Source: Chinchilla lanigera | Lineage: Eukaryota; Chordata; Mammalia; Rodentia; Chinchillidae | Assembly (NCBI RefSeq): GCF_000276665.1 | Contig: NW_004955416.1 | Location: forward strand, 1,640,632-1,704,631 | Length of the DNA: 64,000 bases | Direction of reading: 5' to 3' | Part shown: positions 47,186 to 59,990 of the stretch, one piece after another | How positions within the stretch are numbered: the stretch's first letter is position 1 | Layout: every line of letters starts with the position of its first letter | The notes under the pieces: generated by a model | What the model saw: only the letters and a program-made list of their open reading frames with translations | Told to the model about the DNA's origin: nothing | Databases searched by the model: none | Made by a program: the position numbers and the translations under genes

Positions 47186-48022
47186 CTTGATGCAAGCATA
47201 AAACCTTTACCCCCTCATGTGATGGCCCCATCAAACTTGAACAGTTTGGTGGACATGGAGTCGATCACCAAATCCAGAAAAAATGGAGGTCTGCAATGAT
47301 CGACCCCTTTAATTCAGGCAAGAGCGGAAGGTCTACTTTGGAACTTGTGGAAGCAAGTTTTGCCTTCAGCTTTGCTTTGGCCAGGGAGAAATAACTTTGA
47401 AGGAATTATTGTCATGGCTTCAATTGTATTCTATTACCAAATTGTAAGAATGCCTCATATTATCTGTTTTCATGAAAAATTGTTCTGTAAAAATAGAATT
47501 GTTGGAATTTAAATGTTTTCAAAAGTTAAAGAATCTAAACTTCTAACAGTTGATGAGAAATCCTCTCTCTTTTCCCACCCTGTGCTTAGTTCTAGTGCTG
47601 TGGTGTGCACGTTAGCCTGAGGAATCTCTAATTTGGTGGTTGTGGGTAACTTGCATGTCTGTGAATTTTGGCAAAATCTGTTCCAATTTGTACTATTAGA
47701 GAATGACTAGAAAAAGGGCTAGGGCCCTTAATGGCTTGGGACTAGTCCTTAAATAGTTTTTGCCTCTCTTCATTTTGAGGGACTTGAAAAGCAAAATGTT
47801 TTATCTGTCCCAGATCAGAGTTGTTTGTCCATCTCTTAGAGGAAAATTGAAGATGATGTATTTCCCTTTAGAATGAACTAATTGCTTCCCTCTGGAGTTT
47901 GGATAAACGGAATGACCGGAGTCTGCATGATTGATACCCAAGGGTAGAACACAGCCTGGCCCACAGCAGGAGCTCAGCAAATATGTTCTTGAATGAGTCT
48001 AATTCTGAGCTTCTCTTCACAG
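47186..48022. other. Intron sequence before the last visible exon
   Basis: No repeat recognised; ends in the acceptor for the exon at 48023. Confidence 0.35.
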
Positions 48023-48115
48023 CAAGTGAAAAACAGATGATGGTGGTGTGCAAGGAGTCCCCGAAGGAATACCTCCAGCCTTTCAAGGACAAGCTAGAGG
48101 AGTTCTTCCAGAAAG
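48023..48115 (+). CDS. FMN1: FMN1 coding exon, FH2 domain (93 bases), last exon in window
   Basis: Two bases complete Ala, then 30 codons: [18 protein letters not shown] and [12 protein letters not shown], plus the first G of the next codon. The segment lies in the long C-terminal FH2 helix region; PFK--LE-F is shared with FMN2 (SSKEHMQPFKENMEQF). The acceptor is tgagcttctcttcacag; the donor is gtaggag. It enters and leaves in phase 1, so the exon is symmetric and could be skipped in frame. The family continues with a Lys/Glu-rich helix and a C-terminal tail, whose exons I did not find before base 64000. Confidence 0.95.
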
Positions 48116-49000
48116 GTAGGAGACTTTCCAGCCAAGCACCCTTGATGTGGTGGCACATCTTTCTCTGAGGCCCGTTGCCTCTTGCATCCAGGCTGACCTC
48201 CCCACAGTGGTTACGTCCTCAGTGTAGATGGGATTGCCTATAGATTTTATGTCATCTCTTAAGTACATTTTATTATCTTCAACCCTTTAATGTTCTTCCT
48301 GGTTTTGTGTAATTTTTAAGGGCAAGCTTTTTGTCTCTTCCTGGAGCTCAAGGGGATTCTCGGTAGATGTTAAGTGACAGACAGTGTGTGTACAAAGCTT
48401 ACCCAGTAATGCATCTCAGATTTGGGGTCAGCTTGACAGGCGATTTCTTTTTGATTTTATGAGTATACCATCTTGAGATCAGAGGAGGATACCAGTGTCG
48501 TGTGCTATGTAATGGTTGTTAGGTGGCTTTTGTGTAGGATTTATCAAAGTAGTAAATGCATTGATCTATAATTTTTACCATGTAAATATAACCTAAGTGG
48601 CCTAGAGAAAAACATGAAATATGTATCCTTGCTAACTCCAATTCATAGTGTCTTTTGACATATGTAGAATTAACTTGAAATGAAGTTTATGTGTACCTTC
48701 ATTCCATTTTTATTTTTACTTACTATAACTCTGTAAGTAGAAAAATCTCTAATCTACATTTTGGGGCTGTTACTTACCTGTATGCTATCATGTACTTAGA
48801 GTCTTTCCTCTCCAAACCAGCTAGCATCTTCAAAAACACTGGTGTTGTGAATATCGTTATTTTGTTGAAAAGGAAGAAATACAAATAGATCTAGAATATT
48901 AGAATCTTTTTTGATACCTTGGAAAAGGAAGTTACATCTACTAGGTTTCATAAATACTCCTTATCAAGGAAGCGAGGGCTGTTCTGAGAAAGCCCTGAAG
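48116..49000. other. Intron sequence without recognised repeats
   Basis: Nothing recognised; no further formin exon seen. Confidence 0.35.
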
Positions 49001-49177
49001 CAATGGTTCTCTATTCTTCTGTAAACTAGAATCACCAAGAATGATTACAAACATCTCGATACCCCGAACGAACTCTAGACCCACTATCAGCGTTCCTAGG
49101 AGTGGAACCAGGCATCAGAGTATTTTTGTTCCCCAAGTGATTCCAATGTGGATCCCAAATTGAAAAGCGCCATTGTC
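49000..49177 (+). mobile_element. MER5-type hAT transposon remnant
   Basis: 'caatggttctctattcttctgtaaactagaatcacc' at the left and 'gtgattccaatgtggatcccaaattgaaaagcgccattg' at the right match MER5A/B ends and body, diverged. Confidence 0.7.
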
Positions 49178-50635
49178 ACTTCTTAATGTGTATTCAAGGA
49201 TATATGTTCACAGCCTGCTGTATGTAAGGCCCTGAGATACTATAATGAATAATATTCTTTGCTCCTTTCCCGAGGACTGTCTTACTGGGAAAAGGTGTAG
49301 CTGAGTATAATCAGCTTCCCCAAGCCAAGAGAGTGAAGAGAAAGTGGAAGGACAGTAAGAGTAACATCAAACTATAGTCAAAACAAAAGTCAACTGAAAC
49401 AAGACAGAAAAAGAATGTTTTAAAAATTACCATTCTGTTTGAAAACTTAAGGATATAAAAGCATGTATAATATTATAGGACCCTAAATGCTCCGAGTACT
49501 TGGGAGTGGAAAGTCCACTTTGAAAGTAGCCTTTTCCTATTACTATTACAGAACTGAATGTGGGACGAGAACAGTCGGGAATTATATGTTCTGAGAAGGC
49601 AGACAATGGCCACGTGGAGCTGCTGAGCACCTGAGATGTGGCCAGTTCAAAGTTCATGTATATAAAATCATGTAAACATTTCCTGTCCAGTCTTCCATAG
49701 TGATTATATGGTAAAGTGATAATATTTTGCGTATAGTAAGTTACACAAATAAAATATATAATTAATATAAATTTATGTTTATTTTATTTAAGTGCAGCTG
49801 CTACAAATTTTCAAATCTATTCATGGCTGCTATTCGTTTCTACCAGAGGCAACCCCTAGACCTTTCTCATTCCATTCTTTCACTTCTTTCTTTGCATTAT
49901 TGCCTGGCTTCCTCTGCATGGTTTATCATAGTGCAGAGTTTCATGAAGTAGCCCCATGCCCATTTTTATGCTAGGTCTGGCCATTGTTTGGTCACCAGTT
50001 AGGGCTGGTTAGGGGACAGCATGCCACAGCGTATGGTTGAGGAAGTAGCCCTGTGGTCAATAAACATGTTTTAACTAACAATATATATGGTTTAGGGATA
50101 AGGACATATAAATGAAACATCTCTTTGCTGTTTTTCAGAGTCCCAGATAGTAGTTCCTTTTTAATTTAGAATTTTCCACTGATTTGTGGAAAATGTAGAA
50201 TTCTTTGCCCACCACAAGCATGTGTTATTTTTCTGAATAATCAAATTTTTCGGGCAGTTGTCATATAGGTAAGTGCAGTATTTCATCTAATGTTCCATTC
50301 ATTATAAAATACATCATAATAGCCAGCACTATTAAGGAAGAAGACTGCTGCCAGTTAAACTGTGATGTGCATTATAAGATGCATCCCACCCTTAGAAATG
50401 GTGAAATATGGATTTTCCATCAATTTGGAGTTGCACAACATAGGACTATAGTTAGGGGTATGGGGTCAGAGCAGAAGAACGCTTGACACTTATGGGCTAA
50501 GTTGGGAAAGACTTGCAGCAAAGGAGATGTTGCTGTGCAGACTTGTAAAAGAAGAGAGGTGACAGCAACAACAGTGGCAACAGTAAATGCCATGCAGAGA
50601 GATTGTGTATGCTGCATCATACGCAGAGTGAACCA
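49178..50635. other. Intron sequence without recognised repeats
   Basis: AT-rich intron; nothing recognised. Confidence 0.35.
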
Positions 50636-50639
50636 CGTT

Positions 50640-51440
50640 CAGTCCTCTGACTGTCCTCTGAAGTAAGCCTTACTCCCAGTCTTTTGTGTGGATGAGGAAG
50701 ATGAGGATGAGGAATTCTCATCAGACAGGTGACAAAGAACATTCCAGGCAGAGAAAGATGCTACAAACCTCAGAGTGGCAAGAGACTTGGTGCGGCCAAG
50801 TCCCAGGGCTTGTGACAAAAACTCAAGACCAGAAGGGAAGGGCGACTCACAATGTGACTTGGCAAAGAAGCTGAACTTCATATTGTGGACAACAGATAAT
50901 ACTGAAAAATAGTATGTACAGGAGTCACGCGCTCATGTCGGGTGTTTTGGTGTATGGTGTTTTCCCCCCGGTGGTCACTTTGCTTTTCATTGTTAAGAAA
51001 TGTGTTGCAACTAACAGCAATTTTAAAATGTTGGAAGAGTGAGAAACTATTAAGGAGCTTAAGCATCAGCAATGGTGGTAAAAATAAGAAAGAAAGGGAC
51101 ATAGTTAACAGTCTGTGAGGAGGATTGTAACTTACTAGATAAAATGGAGAAAACAATAACTCCTTTTTTGCTTGGATAACTGGATGGATGTGGATGAGGA
51201 AGATCAGATTTGGGAAGGAAGAAAATAAGGTGCAGTATAGATATGTCATCTTTTACATCCGTGTGAGAGATGCCGGTCAAGACGACGTGCTTATGGGGCA
51301 GAGCTGGGTGAAGCACAGAAGTTGCTGCTCAAGTCATAGGAATACGTGACATGGCCCACAGAAAGAGTGTGGAATAAGACAGTTCTTGAAGTATTACAGT
51401 ATCCGAGTGTGGGGTATCAAATTAGAACAGTTACTGAGAA
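50640..51440 (-). repeat. L2-like LINE remnant
   Basis: 'aacattccaggcagagaaagatgc', a degraded mid part, and 'gaagtattacagtatccgagtg' resemble L2 in reverse orientation. Diverged; edges uncertain. Confidence 0.45.
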
Positions 51441-53530
51441 AAGATGCTTCTATACTTCTAGAGTAGAGCTTATATAAATTATTTGGCAAAAGAACCAGTT
51501 TTTTATTAGGCGTCTTCTCATTCAAAAAGTATTAAGCAATTGCATTCTTTATGCCTGGGAAGTCATATGCTTTGTGTTCAGCTGATTCATAATTAAAATT
51601 ATTTTTACTTATGCTGCAATTCAGCTCTTCTAACAATCATGTTGATTTAATTTTTCATTTGTAAATCATATCCTGTTGTCATATGCAAGTGGAGATGATA
51701 TGTTTGTCCTTATTGGCTTTTATCATACTTTCCTTCTCAAAATATCCTTAGTGTCGACGACTCAATTGTATTTATACTTAACTAATTTCATTTCCGGAAC
51801 TAACTGAAAGTAATTTTAATGGTACCACTTTTCAGGGTAGCAATCCCCATGGTATCTAAACCTTTACTTTTTCCCTTTTTCTTTTCTACAGTGGGCTCTT
51901 GTTGCTTCCAATTTACAACTCAGTTCAGCGTAATCTTGTACAGGCACCTTCTTGTTTTAGCTCATACTTTCCCACCCTCAGATCAAACATGGTCATAATG
52001 ATATAGCCTTCAAAAATGTGATGCTCGCATTAAAAGTCCCCATAAACGTGGCAGGGATCCTATAATTGAAAAAAGGCGCATGGCAGCTGATTAGATCCCA
52101 GGTATAGATCTTGTAGGTGGTCTTTTCATGCTGTTAACTTGGTCATTTGTATTTATAGCTTTGGCAGGGAGGGCTGGAACCTAAACTAGCTGTAAGACCA
52201 GCACTCTCCCATGGTCTTACACGTGGTCTTATCTAATTTTCCATTAATTTACCCGGTATCCATGAATAGTGCCAAATTCAAAATGAATCTGTATGAACCA
52301 TTCTCGTCCTATTTTCTCAAAGTGTTTCCTAAATTTCTGTGATTAGCTGAGATTACAGGTGTTCTTAGTGTCAGAAAAACTGTTTTCTCATAGAAAATAT
52401 AGAAGTTTACCAAGCTAAAAGCAAATACATCTGACGTCCCACACTGAATGCAAATATAATTGTGGTTTTCAGTGACTCCGTACTCTACGACATCCAGGCT
52501 CTTTCTGCCTGGCTCTATTCGCTTTGTTCCTCCCACATCATATAGACTCAGCCTGGCTCATGAGAGATGAATGGTGATTTGTTCCATGAATGAACAAAGA
52601 ATCTGAATAATGTAAAGTACCTGGAGACTATTTATTTGTCTTCCATGGGCTTTCTGTTTAAATCTCTTCAAATTGGTAAATCATGCTAGAGGCCGGTGAG
52701 GTGCGTTTTTGGTCTATAATGCATGTCTGAGATCAGGGCTCCCAGATGTGATAGCATCTTCCTGTGTTGAGTACAGGCATGTATTCCATTCTTCATCTGT
52801 AGTCCTTGCCATGTAGTTTTGTATGTAATCCATTCTTAATAAACACTTAGGTCAGATTGGACTGGCAAGAGCCATGGCTGAACCTCTAAACTGCAGAATA
52901 TTCACTTTGACTCTCAAAAAAGTTAGAAGCCAACTATTTGATTCACTCTATTCCACCGTTAAGGAGGAGGGTGCTGTGAGCACGAGGAAGAACGAGGGCT
53001 GGGGGCGTGCACTCAAGAGAGCCCCTGCAGAGGTGATGTCAGTGTCAACAAGTGGCCAAAATTAGGATGATCTGGTGTTGTGGGCCACTAAAATAACAGA
53101 GCAGAAGGTACAGTGAACTATTTTATGAGGAGCTTGTCAAAGAACCCTTTTCTGAAAGGGTTAGTTTGAATGTTTTCCCAGAAATTTCTACAAAGAGTTC
53201 ACATTTTTCCTCCAAAGTAAATGTTTCTCTTCCCCATGCCTACTGTCTTTTCCCAAATTCCTTCTCCCCCACCCCTCCTCTCTGTCTACCTCCAACTACC
53301 TCCCCCATCCCAAACTGAAATCTTTACTCTTTATTTGGGGCCGGTACCTTTTTCTTTTCTTTCTTTTCAGTGAAAAGTTTTACAAAGAAAAGTGTCCAAA
53401 CTCTGTGTAATGTGTGTATAATAGTAATAGATCTGAAAATAATTACACTACCCCCAGAAAGGAGAAGAAATAAACACTGTGGACTAATCTTAACTATAGT
53501 TTTAAAATTCTAAGTAAACCCAATAGTCTG
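51441..53530. other. Intron sequence without recognised repeats
   Basis: About 2 kb of apparently single-copy intron. Confidence 0.35.
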
Positions 53531-53539
53531 TGTCATGAG

Positions 53540-54115
53540 CTAATGGAATTTATTCCTGGAACAGGAAAATGATATGATACTGGGAAGTCTATTAATATGG
53601 CCCATCCTTATTAATAGATCTAAGGAGAAAATTCATATAGTCATTGATTTGCACTAAATGCTTAAAAAGGCATTTGACAGAATTCAACATCCTTTTATTC
53701 TAAAAGCTTAACAAAACATTAAGTATTTTATACTTCCTTAATATGATAATAGAAACTGTCACAGTCCCAAATTTGTAGCTTGGATGACAAACAAAAGACA
53801 AATCTACCTAGTACAAAAGAGTTCTTAGATGCTGAAAAATAAAGAAAAGGGAAATGCTATGAGCAATGGCAGAGACTGCTCTTAAAACATGAAAAGATGC
53901 CACTCAAATTAGAAGAAATGTAGACTACACTGAAATGTCATTTTCTACCTGGAAGACTGGCAAACTACAAGTTGTGTAATAAAGTATGTTGGCAATACAT
54001 TAAATAGAATAGGATAAGTGTCACTGTCTCTTGTTGCTTTTATATGTGGATACAGGTAAATTGTTATTGGTTAAAGCATTATTTTTATAGTAAAATGTGA
54101 GAGACAATGTAAGTG
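53540..54115 (+). repeat. Ancient L1 ORF2 fragment
   Basis: Decayed L1 sequence: 'ggaatttattcctggaacagg', 'aggagaaaattcatatagtc', 'gcatttgacagaattcaacatcc', then 'atgccactcaaattagaagaaatg' and 'tgttggcaatacattaaat'. Internal deletions; plus orientation. Confidence 0.75.
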
Positions 54116-54920
54116 ACCATACTGAAAATGTTACATTATGGTACAGTCAATCCTTCACATATGTGAGTCTGCATTTCTGAATCTAATAATACATGGATCA
54201 AAAATACCTAGACCAAAATTATGCTGCAAATTTTTTTCAAGACTCTGCTTTCTCTTCACTCTTCCTTCATTACTGTACCAATTGGCGTCCCTTAGGCACC
54301 TGAACCCGGGCCTTCCTATTAAATTTCTATGCCATTAAAATCTGAATACTCTCACTCGTTCCTGCCTTTGGATATTGGATTGAGCAATTTAGAAGGAAAT
54401 TTGAAGGTCCCACCTATTTTCCTTCTCCTTTGTATCTTGCTTTCTTTTCTTGTGATCCTCTTCCTCCTCAGCCCTACATCACAACAGCTCTAGCTGATGG
54501 AATCTTCCCAGCCAATGACAGGATGTGAAGAAGTGTTTCAAAGGTATCAGACAAAATAGGCGCCCCGCCCCCCAGTTCTTTCTCCTTCACCTGGGCCAAT
54601 CCTAGCCAGCTTGTGGTTGATCCCTTCACTTTCTTGTGATGTTTGAAACTGGAGGGGCTATGAGGAGGCTCTGAGATGCAGGATGTTTTGCCCCTTCTTT
54701 GTCTTTTCTTTCATGTTACTGTCATCTTGCTTTCCATTTCATGCTGGACATAGATGCTTCACTGACATGAGCATACAGCAAGAAAGTAAGGATCTGTATC
54801 TTCAATTGCCTTGACACACAGTATCCTCTATACGTAACAAGAGGGCAAAGACAAATATCAGAGATTTATGTTTCATGACCATTGTTAGATCTGACTCTTC
54901 AATGAATGTTTGCATTTTAA
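54116..54920. other. Intron sequence without confidently recognised repeats
   Basis: 54138-54340 might be a decayed DNA transposon; nothing else recognised. Confidence 0.3.
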
Positions 54921-54924
54921 ACCT

Positions 54925-55160
54925 TAACTCTTAATTCTTTTTTTAATTTTAAAAATAAGAGGCGGAAAACGTTAACAGACAGATAACCATTTACAAAATA
55001 GCAAAAGAACAGTACAGACAATACAGAGTTACAAAGTGGTAGGAAATTAACAATGCTTGTTGTATTACATATTGATATCTTCAAAGTGGTTTCTCATGAA
55101 AACAGATAGAGGCATGCAATACTGATCAATCAAGGACTCATTCACTAACTCTTAATTCTT
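54925..55160 (-). mobile_element. Short 5'-truncated L1 3' end with 15-base target duplication
   Basis: Body 54940-55145 is closely similar to the 3' UTR of the L1 at 12158 (shared 'aataagaggcggaaaac', 'ccatttacaaaatagca', 'gtacagacaatacagagttacaaa', 'acatattgatatcttcaa', 'ggtttctcatgaaaaca'). Flanked by taactcttaattctt at 54925-54939 and 55146-55160. Only ~206 bases were inserted. Confidence 0.95.
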
Positions 55161-56015
55161 AAAAGAAAGGCTTTTATCTTCTGTTTTTAAGCAGTGTCTC
55201 AGAACTACATGGAAGTGGGAGATGGTAGGAGTTGGACTGGGAGAGAAGTGAAGTAAATATTGTTAATTCTTCCAGGCCCTCTCTGCAACAGCAGCAGGTA
55301 TTGAAGTGCACACACAGGCACATGCATAATACTCCCCTCCCAGCTCATGAGACCAGGCCCCTTGGTTTCTTCAGCGGAACAGGAACTGCACCTTAAACTG
55401 ACTTTGCAACTCTGAGTAAACCCTTTGTCCATGTTAAGTATTAAAGAATACGAGGGCCCACCTCATACTGGTGGTGGCGGGTAATCTCTTCCCGCCCCAT
55501 TCCTCAAGCCCGTGTTCAGGATCTTTTGATGAGATTCTGGAGCTACAGTTACCGTAACCCCTTTCTGGTAAGTAGGAAGCAGATGATAGCTGAGTCGGGC
55601 TCTTTATATAAACACTTTCTGTACACTTCAAAATTTCCTTTTCCATCTACCATTGGTTTAGTTCAGAAAAACTAGAAATGCACTGTTATGTTCCCCCAGA
55701 AGTTGCGTTTTAGTAACTTATGAAGTTTAATTTATGATATTGACCCATAGTCTCACAATTTACTCTTCCTATCATGGTTCTCTCTATATTTTTGACCTAA
55801 AAGGTTTTTCAAATGTAAAAGTTTTCTATTTTATTATATTTCTTCCTTGAACGGTACTTCTTTCTTTACACATATTATAACAGTTTACTGTGCTGAAAAC
55901 ACAACATGAAATCTATTCCTTTAACAAATTCTTGAGTGTGTAACACAGTATTGCTAACTACAGACACAACAAAACAATGTGTGTGTGCTTTAAGTATTCT
56001 GAGTGAGGTGGAGAG
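55161..56015. other. Intron sequence without recognised repeats
   Basis: Nothing recognised. Confidence 0.35.
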
Positions 56016-56170
56016 ACACTGCTTGAAGTGAGGAGACCTTAATTTGAATACTAACTTCACTGCTGCTCTAAGTAACTTCGGGAAGGTTTACAAATTTCTC
56101 TGACCATTTTTCTCGTCTACAGAACGGGAATATTATATTACTGCACCATATCATTCTGTCCACATGAACC
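56015..56170 (+). repeat. MIR SINE
   Basis: 'gaatactaacttcactgctgctctaagtaacttcgggaaggtttacaaatttctctgaccatttttctcgtctacagaacggg' follows the MIR core in forward orientation. Confidence 0.7.
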
Positions 56171-56334
56171 CAATACACAAACTATAAAGTATTCAAGTAT
56201 ACAGTTGTTATGTTTAGAGCGTTATTGTCATCCCACCACCACAGACTGTGGGAAACAACAATCTGATGCCAGTGTCACTCAGAAGTTTTCAGGGCAGGTG
56301 GTGAGTAGAGGGGCTGCTGCTGGAATTAACAATG

Positions 56335-56465
56335 GAAGCCCAGCACTCATTTAAACTGTGCAGTGATCCTTTGAGGCTGATTCTGTTGTTTCTAACTTTC
56401 TAGATGAGAAAACAAAATCTGAAGGTTTCAGTAACTTCCTCAGTGTGGTCTCAACGCTGGTGTTG
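56335..56465 (-). repeat. MIR SINE
   Basis: 'gtgatcctttgaggctgattctgttgtttctaactttctagatgagaaaac' is a reversed MIR end, diverged. Confidence 0.55.
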
Positions 56466-56689
56466 TCCTGTGCCCCAATAACTGGGAAAAATCACTTATT
56501 TTCTCTGTGTGCCAAGACCCTGTGGATAAATAGAAACTAGCATTTTCCTCTCACCATCTAAAAAAGGAAATCATCAGTATAGGGGACTTGCTTGCCATGG
56601 CCTAGGATAACAGCTTAACCTCAGGGATCCTTTCCTGGAGTCCTGGTAGAGACCCTGCTTACTTTCCCCGAAAATATCAACAAAATTTC

Positions 56690-58045
56690 AATTGTAATTT
56701 TTTAAAAATTGCAACGACAAATATTTGAGAGCTTTACAGAATCAGTATTAAGCTCTGCATCTTGCATAATAGTTTTTTTCATGATAAATTGCTGCAAGTA
56801 ATTGTTGGCCCAGCCGCCACTTCCTCTTTGGCGTGCTGTGGGGCAGGGTTTTCATCCGTGATTGCTTGCAGTCTCTGTCACATGACTCCTCTTTGACTTC
56901 GTTTTTGTCTTCTCTGAGATAGAAGAATTTAACAGTTAAATTGCTTTCTGTGAGTGTTTTGCAGAATGTGTATTGGATAATATGTAGTTTTGTAGATAAT
57001 GTCTGACTCTGGAAAGATCTCTCTGTTCTTTCAAATAATATAGGTCTGTATCTTCTGCAAAGCTAACTCTGCTTTAAAGGAATTCTGCCGGCAGTAGTAG
57101 GAGCCCAGAACTAATGTAGAATCCTGGTGCATATAGAACTACTGATGTAGTGGTTCCAACTTCAAATAGTGAATATTTAATTATAGAGGACAATCTTAGG
57201 TACTAGAAACAAAGTTGTATTTATCTTGTTCATCTCCCCTGAAAGTAAACCGGAAGCACTGAGTCTAGGCTGATTTTATCAAGGATCTGAAGCTTCCGTT
57301 TGTCATAATTTGTAGATCGTCATGAATATAATTAAAAGTAAACCCTATAGAGTTAGCATAAGTTTAAAAGGCACCAGATATGCAAGGAGCTTTTCTATAG
57401 GATTATGTCTTTCAACATTGAGTTGTTTTAAAGAATAGTTGTAATTTCCGTAGTTACATTTTAGTAGTAGAAAAAATGTGCATAATTCCACTGAAGGTGT
57501 CATGCCTGATGGATTACATCATGGCTACCAGACCCCACAACATCACCACCTAGTGGCCACTTGTTTGTACTGCAAACACTTGATCCTTGGGATCCATTGT
57601 CTGAATACCTTTTCTCCTTGCTAGAAGTGATAGAGGATGACCAGGAGTGCTACTGTGCTAACTTTAATTAGCCTTGATAGCTGTTCATTACTGCAGCACT
57701 GCAACTCCTTCCTAGCAGACTGGGAGAATGATGAGAATTCGCTTTTCCGATGTTCAAGAAACTTATACTCTGAAAGGTTGTAAGGCGAGACTATAACTGG
57801 TGATCTTTTAACTCTTTAATCCCTTCATTGGTCTTTTGAATTGAGAATGCATATACCCATCTTTCTGTGCCAGGGTTTATATATATAAACTTGATTGAGG
57901 CATTTTTCTTTTGAAAATTAAGTGTATATTTGGTGAGATCAGAAACTTTAAACAGGGATGAACAGTGGTTTTCTCACTACAGAAATGCAGTGTTACTCCA
58001 TGTCCTTTCATGAATTTAGCCAAACCTAAGCTCTCAACCTTTTAA
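56690..58045. other. Repeat-poor intron block, candidate regulatory sequence
   Basis: No repeat recognised across about 1.3 kb. 56740-56960 mixes a tttcatgataaattgc stretch, GC-richer sequence and a cagttaaattgc end, a composition often seen in conserved noncoding elements. Unverified. Confidence 0.35.
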
Positions 58046-58049
58046 TGTA

Positions 58050-58400
58050 TTTTTCATTGTACATGTTTGTAGTTTATAATGTTTACATTTGTTGTGGGAG
58101 TTGGGATATATATGTAATACCCCTTAAATCATTTTTTCATCCCCTTTCCCTCTCTTCCCTTTCCTTTCCCTCTTGGAAGTAGCCTATATGTCCTTTGACT
58201 AATGAATGGATACAGAAAATGTGGTATTTATACACAATGGAGTACTACTCTGCCATAAAGAAGGATAAACTCGAGTCATTTGTAGGAAAATGGATGGACC
58301 TTGAGAACATAAAGTTAAGTGAGCAAATCAGACACACAAGTTTAAATGTCATGTGGTTTCTTTTATGTGAGAAACCCACAGTACTGTATAAATAAAGTGC
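58050..58400 (-). mobile_element. L1 fragment, probably also 5'-inverted
   Basis: 58175-58360 reads on the + strand as the C-terminal end of L1 ORF2 (WIQKMWYLYTMEYYSAIKKD, KLESFVGKWMDLENIKLS). Immediately before it (58050-58174) comes a T/C-rich block like the antisense 3' UTR seen at 43828-43960. This suggests the same inverted arrangement on the minus strand. No flanking duplication was found. Confidence 0.65.
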
Positions 58401-58970
58401 TTCCTAAATTGCCAGTCCTTGATAACTCATCCCTATTTCACCTCAGAGATGACACCCAACCCTTTGCTATGTGTCACATCACTTCTTCCTCTAACATCCA
58501 CCAACTTGTTGACATGCAAATTATTCAATGAAATAACCAAACTGTCTACGTACTGAGCTCACTGTGCCACCCCATTTCCCTGCTGAAATAATGACATGTG
58601 GAGTAATTACAATATAATAATTCTGGGGAAGTGTAATATATTCAAGTAGGTAATGTAGAGAACTACTAAAGAAATTGCTCATCCTCCCAGGGGGTGCTGT
58701 CTCCCCTTAATATCTTCTCTTCAGTTTCATGATTCCAGAACTGAGCCTAATTGCCGATGCAATATATGTGCGCAAACTTCTGTTTTCTTCAGCTTTGGCT
58801 TCCTTTGGCATTGGTTGTTGGTCTGCAGTCATGGTTGTGGCATTAATTGTAGTCGGTCTGGGCTTCATGTGGTAAGACAGGTTCCAGCATGTGTGTAGGA
58901 TTCAGGCGGAGGTCTTTGTACCTCTTTCACATTATTTTTTTGTTGTTTCTGTTGTAGTTTCCTGGGAGAC
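58401..58970. other. Intron sequence without recognised repeats
   Basis: Nothing recognised. Confidence 0.35.
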
Positions 58971-58974
58971 CATA

Positions 58975-59130
58975 GTGAGAAGATAGATGGCTTTAGAATT
59001 GCACAAACTTGAACTCAAATCCCTTGTCTAGCTTTCTAACTTTTGAAAATTACTTCATCCAAAAAAGGGTGAATTGACCCATCTCAGAAGTGGAAGTAAT
59101 AACACCAGCACTGTAAAGTCGTTAGAGCCG
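58975..59130 (+). repeat. MIR SINE
   Basis: 'tggctttagaattgcacaaacttgaactcaaatccc', 'aaattacttcatcc', 'ggtgaattgacccatctcagaag' in MIR order, forward. Confidence 0.65.
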
Positions 59131-59459
59131 TCACACAGGCTATCAGCCACCTGATTCAGTGTTATAGTCATGTGCACAAATATTCTCTCTACCTTCCCAT
59201 CACCTTCCCTTTGTGTTTTGCTTGACTGGCATTTCTCAGACAAAGTCAGGACTTAGTTTCATCTAAGATAGTTTATTGATTATGAGTCCTTTTGCCATAC
59301 TAGCACAGATAAGTTGTTCAAACCCTCATTAAACATTAATTTAAGCTTTGCTGTTTTCTAGGCACTGTGCTCCTTGCTGTCGATACAGTGATGAGCAAGG
59401 TGAACACAGTTTTTGCCCCTAGAACTTGGGTTTGCCAGTGGAAATTCTGAATATATCCT

Positions 59460-59990
59460 GTTGTCATTGGGAATCCACAGGTGTCTGGTTATTTGTTGCT
59501 GCCTTACCAACTACCTCAACATGTAATAGCTTAGAACAATTTACTAATTATCTGTCAAAGTTCTGTTCGTTGTCTAGACTCAGATGGCCAGTGTTTGCTC
59601 TTGGTCTTCTATGAATTTGGAGTCAGATGGTAGCTGGAATTGGAATCATCTGAAAATGGCTTCTTCATACACATCTGGATTCTGCCCTGTGATTAATGTG
59701 ACAGTGGGGATTGGCTGAACATCTCTGAAAGCCCATGCAGCCACTGCACATGCTTGGACTTTCATCCACAGCACAATGATCTCAGGGTAGTCAGAATTCT
59801 TATGTCATAGCTAGGTTTTTCTAAAGCAAATGTCTCAAGGAAAAGGAAACAGAAGCTGCCAATCCTCTTAAACACTAGGAATATGACACTATGTCACTCT
59901 GAGCAAAGTTGTCTTTATAAGCCAGCCCAGTTTGGAGGGAGTGAAGCTATAGATGTCACCTTTCAGTAAAAGAGCCGCAGACATTCGAGA
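59460..59990 (-). repeat. Possible MaLR LTR remnant
   Basis: 'ggttatttgttgctgccttaccaactacctcaacatgtaatagcttagaacaattta' resembles the reversed 3' end of some MLT1 LTRs ('tgctgtgtaacaaattacc...ttagtggcttaaaacaa'). Strongly diverged; class uncertain. Confidence 0.5.

Noticed and set aside
50639..50881. Open frame with a poly-Ser run
   Set aside because: Arises from a 'gatgaggat' simple repeat in a decayed LINE region.
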